64,000 bases of DNA from G963692885 sp964658655 (GTDB taxonomy: Bacteria > Acidobacteriota > Terriglobia > Terriglobales > Acidobacteriaceae), in NCBI GenBank assembly GCA_964658655.1, contig CAZZZL010000011.1:38886-102885 (forward strand). The letters are read 5' to 3'. Made by a program: the position numbers and the translations under genes. The notes below the pieces were generated by a model. That model saw nothing but the letters and a program-made list of their open reading frames with translations, did no database searches and had not been told where the DNA came from. Positions 10,127 to 19,024 of the stretch are shown in pieces. The stretch's first letter is position 1; each line of letters starts with the position of its first letter.

Positions 10127-11378
10127 GCATCTGCTCCGCCTGCATGTCAGACAGGCTGGGTACCTCGGCCAGTCTCAGCAGGATGGCGTCATCGCCGGTT
10201 GGGCTGCCGCAGGCCTTTGCCGTCGCCAGTTCAGTATCGTTGATGAGCTTGCGCTCCTTCTCCTGGGCAACCGGATCGACCGCCAGGCCGGCCACAGTCA
10301 GGTGCTCGGGTTCGGCCTGCCAGCGTGTCGAAACCGCTGCCAGCCCGGCTCCTGCCGCATCAGGCGAACCGCCAAGCTGACCACCTATCTGTGAGTCGCC
10401 TTTCGCCTGGAGACAGGCTTCCATCCGCCGTCGAGCAATCTCGCGGTCATTGATCAATCGTGTCGCCAGCATCGTCGTGGAGGTCGCAGTCAATGGGTCC
10501 AGCACGATGATGCGGCCGATACGATGCAACTGATCCTGATCCATCTGGCGCAGCTCTGCACTTCGGTGCACATAGGACGGCACATTCATCGACTTCTGCA
10601 GGTAGCGATACGCCGCAGCATAATCGCCGACTCCATAGCTCGTATCCGCAGCCCCCTGGAGAGCCGTAAAGTCTTCCGGATGCTGTGCCAGCAGCTGGCG
10701 GTAAAGTTCGAGGGCATCGACAGGGAAGTGCGACTCAACCAGCAGGCCGGCAATTTTCAGCTGCACTTCAAGATCGCTTGAAGGCGCATTGCCGGAGGCG
10801 ACCAGCAGTTCGGAGCGAGCCTGGTCGAACGATCCGCGGGAGATCAGGTAGCGTACCAATTCAAGCCGTGTCTCACGGCGCCTGATGTAGCCATCGCCTT
10901 CCCAATTGCCGTAGATCGCGGCATGAAAGTCCTGCTTGGCCAGGTCTTCGTTGCCGGCACGCGCGGCCAGCCGGGCCAGTTGAAGATTGATCTCCCCGCT
11001 GCCGGGCTCGGCCTCACGGAGAGTGTTGAAGTAGGCCGTTGCCTCCTGAATGCGTCCCGCAGAAGCCAGCGCGGAGGCCAGGGCGATCTCCATCTGCCGT
11101 TCTCCGGCCGGCGGCGCATAGAGCAGTGCGGACCGGAAGTCGTTGATGGCTACGATGGGTTGTTGCGCGTTCAACGCAGCTTTACCACGACTAAACCAGC
11201 GATTCGCCAGCTCTTCCCGATGATCCGAATAGGATTTAAAAAGGAAGTGGGTGGCGACGGCAAGCAGTATGGTGATGAAAAGGACTGACAGCAGCGCTAC
11301 TGCGTCTTTAAAGACCAGCGCTCTCACCTGGTGACGCTCAATCGGACTAAGGTGAGATTTAAAGGCGGGAATCTGCAT
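10119..11378 (-). CDS. Single-pass membrane protein with TPR repeats
   Basis: A 419-residue protein with one N-terminal membrane helix (about 26-50; ALLSVLFITILLAVATHFLF) followed by TPR-like helical repeats from about residue 58 to 290 (WFSRGKAALNAQQP, YRQLLAQHPEDFTALQGAADTSYGVGDY). The C-terminal 120 residues have no recognisable fold. It probably acts as a membrane-tethered scaffold. Its 3' end overlaps the ClC transporter start by 8 bases, suggesting a two-gene operon and possibly a role in assembly or regulation of that transporter; this is inference. Function unknown. Confidence 0.82.
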   Translation of the reverse strand: MQIPAFKSHLSPIERHQVRALVFKDAVALLSVLFITILLAVATHFLFKSYSDHREELANRWFSRGKAALNAQQPIVAINDFRSALLYAPPAGERQMEIALASALASAGRIQEATAYFNTLREAEPGSGEINLQLARLAARAGNEDLAKQDFHAAIYGNWEGDGYIRRRETRLELVRYLISRGSFDQARSELLVASGNAPSSDLEVQLKIAGLLVESHFPVDALELYRQLLAQHPEDFTALQGAADTSYGVGDYAAAYRYLQKSMNVPSYVHRSAELRQMDQDQLHRIGRIIVLDPLTATSTTMLATRLINDREIARRRMEACLQAKGDSQIGGQLGGSPDAAGAGLAAVSTRWQAEPEHLTVAGLAVDPVAQEKERKLINDTELATAKACGSPTGDDAILLRLAEVPSLSDMQAEQMHE

Positions 11379-11583
11379 AAAGCGGTTTCAGAACTTTCAA
11401 CACGTGGCGGAGCTGGCGTTTCTATTAGGTTACAGGACGATAGCGGGATAAACACAAACAGCAGCGAACGCCCTATTCCACGGAATTTGGGCGTAAATTA
11501 GCAGAAAACAACGTATAGACGTAATTGGCATCTCTCTGTAAAGCCGATCATTGACAAGAACAATAGATGCAAAGGAGCACCAA

Positions 11584-12633
11584 ATGGAACGGCGCAGCTT
11601 TATCAAACAGGCAGCAGCTACGGCGGCACTCGCGAGCGTGGAAAAAGCGATCGGCCAGCCGGGCGACAAAGCGGCGTCCCTTCAGGGAGCAGCCGCGCGC
11701 ACACCCGCGCCGATTGTCGCGACCGTGAATGGCATCGGGCGGCGTAAGCTCGGCCGCGCGGATGCGGAAGTCTCCATCATCGGTATCGGCGGCTATCATC
11801 TCGGCTTGCCCAGTGTCACCGAGCAGGACGCCATTCACATCATCCGGACAGCGCTCGATAGCGGCATCAACTTCCTCGATAACTGCTGGGATTACAACGA
11901 CGGCGTGAGCGAGCAGCGCATGGGCAAGGCGCTGGCCGACGGCTATCGCCAGAAGGCGTTTCTGATGACGAAAATCGACGGCCGCACCGGCCCGGCTGCG
12001 ACGCAGCAGCTCGAACAATCAATGTCTCGCCTGAAGACCGATCACATCGACCTGGTGCAAATCCACGAAGTCATTCGTATGACAGATCCAGAGCAGGCGT
12101 TCCAGCCCGGCAACGTGATCGATGTTTTGAAGCAGGCGCGCAAAGACGGAAAGATTCGTTTCATCGGCTTCACCGGTCATAAGAGTCCGGAGATGCATCT
12201 ACACATGATCGAAATCGCAGACCGGCATGGATTTACCTTCGATACCGCCCAATTCCCGGTCAATGCGCTGGACGAGCACTATGACAGCTTTGGTCAGAAG
12301 GTGATACCGGTTGCTCACCAGCATGGCATGGCCGTACTGGGGATGAAGCCACTGAGCAATGGCGCAATCCTGAAGACCAACGCAGTATCAGCAGTCGATG
12401 CGCTTCATTATGCCATGAGCGTACCTGTGACTATTACAATCACGGGCTGCGAGTCGATCGCTAACCTGGAACAGGCGCTCGGCGTCGCCAGAAACTTCAA
12501 GCCCATGGATGTGCAGCAGAAAATGGCTGTCCTGCAGAAGGTCGCTCCGTCTGCCATGGCCGGCGAGTTCGAGCGGTATAAAGTGTCGCATATCTATGAC
12601 GGCACAATTAACAATCCGCAATGGCTGGGATGA
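11584..12633 (+). CDS. Tat-type exported aldo/keto reductase, first gene of the lar-phytochrome chain
   Basis: A 349-residue protein. The start at 11584 is chosen because AAAGGAG lies just upstream. The N-terminus (MERRSFIKQAAATAALAS) is a twin-arginine-like signal, implying export of a folded cofactor-bearing enzyme. The tetrad is present: Asp and Tyr in NFLDNCWDYND, Lys in LMTKIDG, His in VQIHEV. The stop overlaps the larE start, so it is the first cistron of the run. Whether it acts on a hydroxy acid or related substrate linked to the nickel-pincer enzyme is unknown; the association rests only on position. Confidence 0.9.
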   Translation: MERRSFIKQAAATAALASVEKAIGQPGDKAASLQGAAARTPAPIVATVNGIGRRKLGRADAEVSIIGIGGYHLGLPSVTEQDAIHIIRTALDSGINFLDNCWDYNDGVSEQRMGKALADGYRQKAFLMTKIDGRTGPAATQQLEQSMSRLKTDHIDLVQIHEVIRMTDPEQAFQPGNVIDVLKQARKDGKIRFIGFTGHKSPEMHLHMIEIADRHGFTFDTAQFPVNALDEHYDSFGQKVIPVAHQHGMAVLGMKPLSNGAILKTNAVSAVDALHYAMSVPVTITITGCESIANLEQALGVARNFKPMDVQQKMAVLQKVAPSAMAGEFERYKVSHIYDGTINNPQWLG

Positions 12634-13520
12634 CTATGAGGAATGCTACGCAATCGGCGGTTGAAACTGCTGCGGTGCAAGGCAGGCGTGCCTCACTGGA
12701 AGCAATACTCCGCGCATACGGCAGTATGATGGTTGCTTATTCCGGCGGCGTCGATTCTGCCTATCTCGCCTACGCCGCCTGCGAAGCCCTGGGCCGGGAA
12801 AATGTTCTGGCGGTGCTGGCAGATTCGCCCAGCCTGGCCCGCAGCCAGATGCGCGATGCAGTTGCCTTTGCTGAAGAGCAGAGGATCCCGTTGCTTGTGG
12901 TCGAGACCAACGAGATGGAGCAGGAAGCTTACACGCGCAACGATGCGCAACGTTGCTTCCATTGCAAGGATGAACTATTCGACGTACTGGAGCGCAAGCG
13001 AATCGAAACCGATTTCGCAACAGTTGTCTACGGTCTGAATGCAGACGACACTAGGGACTATCGACCTGGTCACGGCGCTGCGAACAAGCACAGCGTGAAG
13101 GCACCGCTGGCCGAGGCCTCACTCACCAAGGAGGACGTCCGGCAACTTGCAGCAGAGGCTGGACTGCGCGTCTGGGACAAGCCTGCATCGGCATGCCTGT
13201 CCTCACGCATCGAGTATGGCCGCAAGGTAACGCCCGAAGCGCTGGAACAGGTCGAGTCCGCGGAAGAGGCGTTGCGCGACCTGGGCATGATTCGCTTTCG
13301 TGTTCGTCATCATGGAACGGTCGCCCGCATCGAGATTGCACCCGAAGAAATGGCGCAATGGTTGTCGCCGCAGCACTTTAAAACGATCAGCGACCGCGTA
13401 CGGGCATGCGGATTTCAATTCGTGTCTGTCGACTGCGATGGCTACCGGTCAGGTGCCATGAATGAGGTGCTGCCGTTTTCAGTATTGCTTGCAGCCTCTG
13501 AAGGAAAACGAACCGCATGA
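12630..13520 (+). CDS. larE: LarE, ATP-dependent sulfur transferase for nickel-pincer cofactor
   Basis: About 296 residues from the ATG that overlaps the preceding stop (ATGA); an in-frame ATG at 12621 is also possible. LarE adenylates the pyridinium-3,5-biscarboxylate mononucleotide and converts its carboxylates to thiocarboxylates. The PP-loop SGGVDS is at residues 38-43. Cys189 in PASACLSSR sits where the sacrificial cysteine of Lactiplantibacillus LarE is found. A CxxC pair (Cys109, Cys112 in QRCFHCKDE) is also present, which would allow the Fe-S-dependent mode described for some LarE proteins. It is followed directly by larC and larB. Confidence 0.95.
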   Translation: MTMRNATQSAVETAAVQGRRASLEAILRAYGSMMVAYSGGVDSAYLAYAACEALGRENVLAVLADSPSLARSQMRDAVAFAEEQRIPLLVVETNEMEQEAYTRNDAQRCFHCKDELFDVLERKRIETDFATVVYGLNADDTRDYRPGHGAANKHSVKAPLAEASLTKEDVRQLAAEAGLRVWDKPASACLSSRIEYGRKVTPEALEQVESAEEALRDLGMIRFRVRHHGTVARIEIAPEEMAQWLSPQHFKTISDRVRACGFQFVSVDCDGYRSGAMNEVLPFSVLLAASEGKRTA

Positions 13521-14884
13521 GAATTGCTTATCTTGAATGCTTCGCCGGTATCGCCGGTGATATGTTTCTTGGTGCCCTGGTCGATGCCGGTGTCGAGCCG
13601 GCTCTGCTGCAGGCCGCTGCCGACTCTCTGAAACTTGGTGTGCAACTTGAATTTAAGAAGGTCGATCGCAGCGGCATCCAGTCCACGAAGGCCCGAGTTC
13701 TACTGAACGGAGTCCAAGCTGAGGACGCTGGTGATGTCCAGGGCCATGTCCATGAGCACGCCGAAACGCACGAGCACTCGCATACGCACGTCGACGATCA
13801 AGGCCATTCTCATACCCACACCCACTCGCATTCGCATAGTCATGAGCATGTGCACGGACGCAGTCTGTCAGAGATCCGTCACCTGATCGGCCACGCATCG
13901 ATCACAGCGCGGGCCAAAGAGATCGCATTGCTGGCGTTCAATCGGCTTGGTACTGCAGAGGCAAAAATTCACGGCATGCCGATCGAGAATGTTCATTTCC
14001 ACGAAGTCGGCGCGGTGGATGCCATCATTGATATCGTCTGTGGCGCAGTGGGCGCTGATGCCCTCGATGTCGATGCATGGTACTGCTCCTCTATCAATAC
14101 AGGCTCAGGATTTGTGGATTGTGCACACGGCCGCTTTCCCGTTCCAGCGCCCGCGACGCTTGAACTTCTGCAGGGCATGCCGGTTTACAGTGAAGGCCCT
14201 GCCAAAGAGATGACCACTCCGACCGGCGCAGCACTGGTGAGCGCGCTTTCCTGCCGGTTTGAGCCAGTGAAAGCATTACGCAGTGACCGGACAGGCTATG
14301 GAGCGGGTTCCCGCAATCCGGAACGATTTCCCAACGTGCTGCGTCTCCGTGTCGGCACTACCGAAACCGTTAGCGATGCACAGGAGACCAGTTCCGATCT
14401 AAACGATACAGTCACTGTGCTTGAATGCGCGATTGATGACGGCACGCCCGAGCTTCTGGCGCATTCTGCTCAACTCGTGATGGAGCATGGCGCCCTCGAC
14501 GTCATGCAGCAGCCCGCGGCAATGAAGAAGGGGCGCCTCGGAACGTTGTTCACAGTCATCTGCAGGCCCGCAGACGCGGACCACATGAACCACCTGCTTT
14601 TACGCGAGACCTCGACGCTGGGCATTCGTTTTCGTAATGAACAGCGGACAATCCTGCAGCGGAGCATCGTAGACGTGTCTACTGATTACGGTGTCATCCG
14701 CGTGAAAGTCGGCAGCAGTAATGACCAGATTGTCAATACTGCGCCCGAGTTTGAGGATTGCCGCAAAGCAGCCGTAACGCATAACGTTCCGCTTAAGCAA
14801 GTGATGCAGGCCGCTCTTATCGCCTATGCCATGCAGGCCCAAACTGATTCAGACGCTCACCACGTCGCTGCAGGTTTCCGATGA
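13517..14884 (+). CDS. larC: LarC, nickel insertion protein of nickel-pincer cofactor synthesis
   Basis: A 455-residue protein of the LarC (formerly DUF111) family, which cyclometallates the pincer precursor with nickel using CTP. The N-terminal signature YLECFAGIAGDMFLGALVDAG is intact. Residues about 77-115 form a very histidine-rich linker (HTHTHSHSHSHEHVHG-type), a probable nickel-binding store. In Lactiplantibacillus plantarum, larC is split and read by frameshift; here it is one continuous frame. It starts within the larE stop (ATGA) and ends within the larB start (ATGA), indicating translational coupling. Confidence 0.96.
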   Translation: MRIAYLECFAGIAGDMFLGALVDAGVEPALLQAAADSLKLGVQLEFKKVDRSGIQSTKARVLLNGVQAEDAGDVQGHVHEHAETHEHSHTHVDDQGHSHTHTHSHSHSHEHVHGRSLSEIRHLIGHASITARAKEIALLAFNRLGTAEAKIHGMPIENVHFHEVGAVDAIIDIVCGAVGADALDVDAWYCSSINTGSGFVDCAHGRFPVPAPATLELLQGMPVYSEGPAKEMTTPTGAALVSALSCRFEPVKALRSDRTGYGAGSRNPERFPNVLRLRVGTTETVSDAQETSSDLNDTVTVLECAIDDGTPELLAHSAQLVMEHGALDVMQQPAAMKKGRLGTLFTVICRPADADHMNHLLLRETSTLGIRFRNEQRTILQRSIVDVSTDYGVIRVKVGSSNDQIVNTAPEFEDCRKAAVTHNVPLKQVMQAALIAYAMQAQTDSDAHHVAAGFR

Positions 14885-15690
14885 GGTCCGACGTACTACT
14901 TTCTCTTCTCGAACAGGTGAAGTCCGGAGCCACTTCACCACACACCGCAGCAGAGCAGTTATCGCAGATATCTGTAGAGGACGCCGGCTTCGCCAAGATC
15001 GACCATCACCGGTCGCTGCGTATCGGTATGCCTGAGGTGATCTACGCAGCCGGTAAAACTCCGGAGCAGGTCGCCGAGATTTTTCTTCGCATGTCGCGCT
15101 CAGGCGAAAGTGTTCTGGCCACGCGAGCCTCTTCGGATGCGTGGCATGCGGTGCATCGAGCGGTACCCGAAGCTGTGTATCACACGATGGCAAGGATCAT
15201 CGGACTCAAGGGTAATGCAGCGCTGCCGCAAGCCCGTAAAATTGCCGTCGTCAGCGCCGGCACCAGCGATATGCCGGTTGCCGAAGAAGCCGCATTGACA
15301 GCGGAGTACATGGGCATAGACGTTGACCGGGTGTATGACGTCGGCGTAGCCGGTCTGCATAGAATCCTTGCGCAACAGAACCTGTTACGAACTGCGAGTG
15401 CCGTGATCGTCTGCGCCGGTATGGAAGGCGCGCTGCCAAGCGTGGTCGGTGGGCTGGTCGGCGTCCCGGTCATCGCTGTTCCAACCAGTGTTGGCTATGG
15501 CGCTGCGTTTGGCGGAGTGGCTGCGCTGCTTGGCATGTTGAACTCCTGCTCCCCCAATGTGACAGTCGTCAATATCGATAACGGATTTGGTGCGGCCTAC
15601 ATCGCCACGATGATTGCCCGTGCGGGATGCGCATCCGAAGAACATGAAGCCCTAGATTCGCCGGAGATGATGCAGTCCATTGATTCTTGA
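14881..15690 (+). CDS. larB: LarB, carboxylase/hydrolase of nickel-pincer cofactor synthesis
   Basis: A 269-residue protein with a C-terminal PurE-like (AIR carboxylase) domain (about residues 115-255; VVSAGTSDMPVAEEAA and GMEGALPSVVGGLVGVPVIAVPTSVGYG). LarB carboxylates nicotinic acid adenine dinucleotide at C5 and hydrolyses it to the precursor used by LarE. The start overlaps larC by 4 bases and the end overlaps the heme oxygenase gene by 11 bases. With larE and larC this completes the known cofactor pathway. No larA-like racemase gene is present in the window. Confidence 0.96.
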   Translation: MRSDVLLSLLEQVKSGATSPHTAAEQLSQISVEDAGFAKIDHHRSLRIGMPEVIYAAGKTPEQVAEIFLRMSRSGESVLATRASSDAWHAVHRAVPEAVYHTMARIIGLKGNAALPQARKIAVVSAGTSDMPVAEEAALTAEYMGIDVDRVYDVGVAGLHRILAQQNLLRTASAVIVCAGMEGALPSVVGGLVGVPVIAVPTSVGYGAAFGGVAALLGMLNSCSPNVTVVNIDNGFGAAYIATMIARAGCASEEHEALDSPEMMQSIDS

Positions 15691-16270
15691 TCGGCTGAAA
15701 CGAGAGACCTCCGAACTTCACCTGGCAACGGAAGCCGCCATGCCTTTTAATGATCCTACGTTTGACTTGACCGCATATCGCCGGCTATTGCTGCGCACCT
15801 ATGGATTTTTCGCCACGTGGGAAAATGCGGCTTCGCATGTAGAAGATCCAGCCATCAAGTCGCTGCTTCAGGATCGATCCCGTCTGAAGGACCTTCAATA
15901 CGATCTTCAGTGGCTTGAAGAGCCACTACCAGGCGAAGTGTTGCCGATGGACCGTTTGCCGGACTTCAGCAGTCCGGCAAATCTGCTGGGCTCCATGTAC
16001 GTCACCGAGGGATCGACCCTTGGAGGACAGGTGATTGCGCGAATGCTTGAAAGAAAGCTTGAGCTCGCACACGGTAATGGTAATTCTTTTTTTGTTGGAC
16101 ATGGCCCGGCGACCGGGAACCGCTGGAAAGCGTTCTGCCGATTTCTCGTCGACTGGTCCAGCGCTCATCCTGGCGCAGAAGACGCGATGGTCCGCGCAGC
16201 GTGCAAGACTTTTGAAGCTTACAAATCCTGGGTCGGCAGCACCGTTAAACAGGGGGCCGCGCCGCTATGA
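15680..16270 (+). CDS. bphO: Biliverdin-producing heme oxygenase (BphO type)
   Basis: A 196-residue bacterial heme oxygenase. The proximal heme ligand is probably the His in LKRETSELHLATE near the N-terminus, and the distal-helix signature YVTEGSTLGGQVI is present. It opens heme to biliverdin IX-alpha, CO and iron; biliverdin is the chromophore of the phytochrome encoded immediately downstream. The frame begins with TTG inside the end of larB and its stop overlaps the phytochrome ATG (ATGA), so the pigment enzyme and its apoprotein are probably translated together. Confidence 0.93.
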   Translation: MILDRLKRETSELHLATEAAMPFNDPTFDLTAYRRLLLRTYGFFATWENAASHVEDPAIKSLLQDRSRLKDLQYDLQWLEEPLPGEVLPMDRLPDFSSPANLLGSMYVTEGSTLGGQVIARMLERKLELAHGNGNSFFVGHGPATGNRWKAFCRFLVDWSSAHPGAEDAMVRAACKTFEAYKSWVGSTVKQGAAPL

Positions 16271-18543
16271 GCGTAACGCAGGCCCAGTTGACTTCGTGTG
16301 ACCGCGAACCAATTCATGTACCGGGGAGTATTCAGCCGCACGGGTTTCTTCTGGCGTTGGACTTAAACACTTTGAGTGTGCAGGCCGCCAGCGAAACAGC
16401 TGTAACGTATCTTGGCAAGCCCTTGTCTGAGATCATCGGTCGCACAGTCGGCGAATTGCTTGACGCCGATTTTCGTCGGCAGTTTGAACAGCGCATTACG
16501 ATCGTTAAGGAGACTTTTCAAGCGCGCTGGCTGTTCACCATGGCGCTGCCAGGCGTTTCGTGCGCGGATGAGTTTGAAGTGATTGCTCACCTGACGAACG
16601 AGGAAGTTATTTTGGAATTCGAACGCATATCAGGATCATTTGATTTCCAATCGCTTGATGCCGAGCTCTACAAAATCATAGCGGACACGCAGACGCTTGG
16701 ATCTGCCGAGCAGATAGGCGAGCTCGCGGTGCGGGAGATTCGCCGCATTACCGGCTTCGATCGAACACTCATGTATCGTTTCGACGCGGATGGACACGGC
16801 ACCACGATTGCCGAAGTCACGAATGAACGGTTGCCTTCCTATCTACATCTTCGCTTTCCGGCTTCTGACATTCCTGTTCAGGCGCGCCGTCTCTATGTCA
16901 TGAACCGCATCAGGATCATCCCCGATGTGGACTACACACCATCGGTCATAGTTTCAGGTGAGGTGCCGGGCGATATGCCGGCGTCCATCGATCTTTCGGG
17001 GTCTGTGCTGCGCAGTGTCTCGCCTGTCCATCGCGAATACATGCGGAATATGGGCACGCGCAGTTCGATGTCCATCTCAGTTGTGATAAACAACCAGTTG
17101 TGGGGCCTCATTTCCTGCCATCATGCCACCCCGAGGTTTGTCCCGTTTCGTTTACGCTCAGCTTGCGAATTCCTGGTGCAGATACTTTCCACGCAGCTCG
17201 CAGCGCAACTACGCGCGGCGGAATTATCAAAGACGATTCAACTTAAGAGCGTGCAGCAGAGGCTGCTGACGCATATGGCGGCGGAGGAGTCCTACATCGA
17301 CGGGCTTGCAAGGTATCCGGATGACCTGCTGGAACTGACCGAAGCGAATGGCGCTGCGATCGTCGTCGGCGAGACATGCCGACTGATCGGGAGCACCCCT
17401 TCAAAGGATGAGGTGTTGTCGCTCGCAGCCTTCTTCGAAAAGCGAGGACATGATGACAGTTTTTCAACGGATCAGTCAGCCACGCTATTGCCTGAAGCCG
17501 CAGCCTGGAATGCGAGCGCGAGCGGTGTGCTCGCCATTTTCATTTCCAAAATTCATCGTACGGTCGTCTTGTGGTTCCGGCCGGAGCTGGTCAAAACAGT
17601 GAAGTGGGCTGGGAATCCCGCCAAGCCGATGGAGGCAGAGGGCGACAACAAGATTCAGCCCAGGCACTCGTTCGCGGAGTGGTCCGAGAGCGTTCGCGGT
17701 CGCTCGGCACCGTGGTCGCAAGAGGTGCTTGCAGCGGCCGGCGAACTGCGTATGGCCATCCTCGAAGTGGTGCTTAAGCAGGCGGAAGAAATGGCCGACA
17801 TGGCAAATAATCTCCGCTCGGCGAACCAGGAACTCGAAGCCTTTTCCTACTCGGTTTCACACGACCTCCGTGCTCCGTTCCGGCACATCACGGGCTTCTC
17901 ACAGCTGCTGCTCGAACTGGAAGCTGACAGCCTTTCGCCCACGGGGAAACGGTATGTCAATACAATCGTTGATTCGGCAAAGTTCGCCGGCCAGTTAGTC
18001 GATAGCCTGTTGAACTTTTCACGCATAGCCCGTTCAAGCATGACCCTGATGCCTGTAGATTTGCATTCGGTATTTGAGGAGCAGTGGCACGATCTGATGA
18101 GCGTTGAGGGCGCCGGCCGATCCATCGAGTATGCGTTGGGGCAACTTCCGATAGTGCGCGGCGATCTTACCCTGCTGCGACAGGTTGCCCGGAATCTGCT
18201 TTCCAATGCGGTCAAATATACGCGAAACAGGCCGATCGCGCATGTCACCGTGTCCTCCGTAGTGAAAGGGCTGGAGCATGTCATCAGCATCGCCGACGAC
18301 GGAGCAGGCTTTGATCAGGCATACGAAGGAAAACTGTTCGGCGTCTTCCAGCGTTTACATCGTAGCGAAGACTTTGAGGGGACTGGTATAGGGCTTGCGA
18401 ATGTCCGTAGAATCATTTCGAGACATGGTGGCAGGACCTGGGCGACAGGCCAGGTAGGTGTGGGTGCAACATTCTTTTTCACGCTGCCGGCTACGGTCGT
18501 TGCGACCGATGAGCCCGACGCGCTGACCGAAGAAACGCCATGA
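16267..18543 (+). CDS. bphP: Bacteriophytochrome histidine kinase
   Basis: A 758-residue red/far-red photoreceptor with the order PAS (about 1-115), GAF (about 135-305), PHY (about 320-500), HisKA and HATPase. Cys11 in TSCDREPIH is the canonical biliverdin attachment site of BphPs. The GAF domain has PASDIPVQARRLY and a chromophore-pocket CHHATPR. The PHY tongue carries PRHSF. The phospho-acceptor is His at about residue 532 in SVSHDLRAPFRH, and the ATP-binding motifs (ARNLLSNAVKYT, DDGAGFDQAY, GTGIGLANV) are intact. It is coupled to heme oxygenase upstream and to a receiver protein 19 bases downstream. Confidence 0.97.
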   Translation: MSVTQAQLTSCDREPIHVPGSIQPHGFLLALDLNTLSVQAASETAVTYLGKPLSEIIGRTVGELLDADFRRQFEQRITIVKETFQARWLFTMALPGVSCADEFEVIAHLTNEEVILEFERISGSFDFQSLDAELYKIIADTQTLGSAEQIGELAVREIRRITGFDRTLMYRFDADGHGTTIAEVTNERLPSYLHLRFPASDIPVQARRLYVMNRIRIIPDVDYTPSVIVSGEVPGDMPASIDLSGSVLRSVSPVHREYMRNMGTRSSMSISVVINNQLWGLISCHHATPRFVPFRLRSACEFLVQILSTQLAAQLRAAELSKTIQLKSVQQRLLTHMAAEESYIDGLARYPDDLLELTEANGAAIVVGETCRLIGSTPSKDEVLSLAAFFEKRGHDDSFSTDQSATLLPEAAAWNASASGVLAIFISKIHRTVVLWFRPELVKTVKWAGNPAKPMEAEGDNKIQPRHSFAEWSESVRGRSAPWSQEVLAAAGELRMAILEVVLKQAEEMADMANNLRSANQELEAFSYSVSHDLRAPFRHITGFSQLLLELEADSLSPTGKRYVNTIVDSAKFAGQLVDSLLNFSRIARSSMTLMPVDLHSVFEEQWHDLMSVEGAGRSIEYALGQLPIVRGDLTLLRQVARNLLSNAVKYTRNRPIAHVTVSSVVKGLEHVISIADDGAGFDQAYEGKLFGVFQRLHRSEDFEGTGIGLANVRRIISRHGGRTWATGQVGVGATFFFTLPATVVATDEPDALTEETP

Positions 18544-18562
18544 GATCGACTGAGGAGAGTAC

Positions 18563-19024
18563 GTGTTAAAGCCCATATTGTTGGTCGAGGACAATCCACG
18601 CGACCTGGAATTAAGCCTGGCGGCGCTTGAGAAGAGCAAGCTCGCGAATGAAGTCATCGTGGCACGCGATGGGGAGGAAGCACGCGATTATCTTTTCCGG
18701 AGAGGCGAGCATCACGATCGTTCCACCGGTCTGCCTGCAGTCGTATTGCTCGATCTGAAGCTGCCGAAAATCGATGGTCTGGAACTGCTCGCGATGATCC
18801 GTCAGGACGAAGCGCTGTCTAATCTGCCGGTCGTCATGCTGACATCGTCACGCGAAGAACGCGACGTCATCAGCAGCTACAAGTTGAAGGTCAACGCTTT
18901 TGTGGTGAAGCCGGTAGAGTTCAGTGAGTTTATACAAGCTATCCAGGACCTGGGCGTATTCTGGGCCGTTCTGAATGAGCCGCCGCCAGGCAGTCTGAGG
19001 GTCTTTCGCGATGGAAGTGTCTAG
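18563..19024 (+). CDS. Single-domain response regulator, probable phytochrome partner (Rcp1-like)
   Basis: A 153-residue stand-alone receiver starting with GTG behind a GGAGAG site. The acidic pair is in LLVEDNPRDLELS, the phospho-acceptor Asp in VVLLDLKLPKIDG, the Ser/Thr in VMLTSS and the Lys in VVKPVEF. The extended loop (RRGEHHDRSTGLPAVV) is typical of Rcp1-type regulators that pair with phytochrome kinases. The gene lies between bphP and a receiver-PAS kinase, whose ATG it overlaps by 14 bases. With no output domain it must act through protein contacts or as a phosphate relay. Confidence 0.94.
   Translation: MLKPILLVEDNPRDLELSLAALEKSKLANEVIVARDGEEARDYLFRRGEHHDRSTGLPAVVLLDLKLPKIDGLELLAMIRQDEALSNLPVVMLTSSREERDVISSYKLKVNAFVVKPVEFSEFIQAIQDLGVFWAVLNEPPPGSLRVFRDGSV

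Noticed and set aside
11551..11556. TTGACA as a -35 box for the Tat aldo/keto reductase
   Set aside because: A -10 box 17 bases later would fall inside the ribosome-binding site; the transcription start must be elsewhere.
13745..13860. Short tandem repeat as a possible CRISPR or minisatellite
   Set aside because: It is the His-rich coding tract of larC, in frame throughout, with no spacers.
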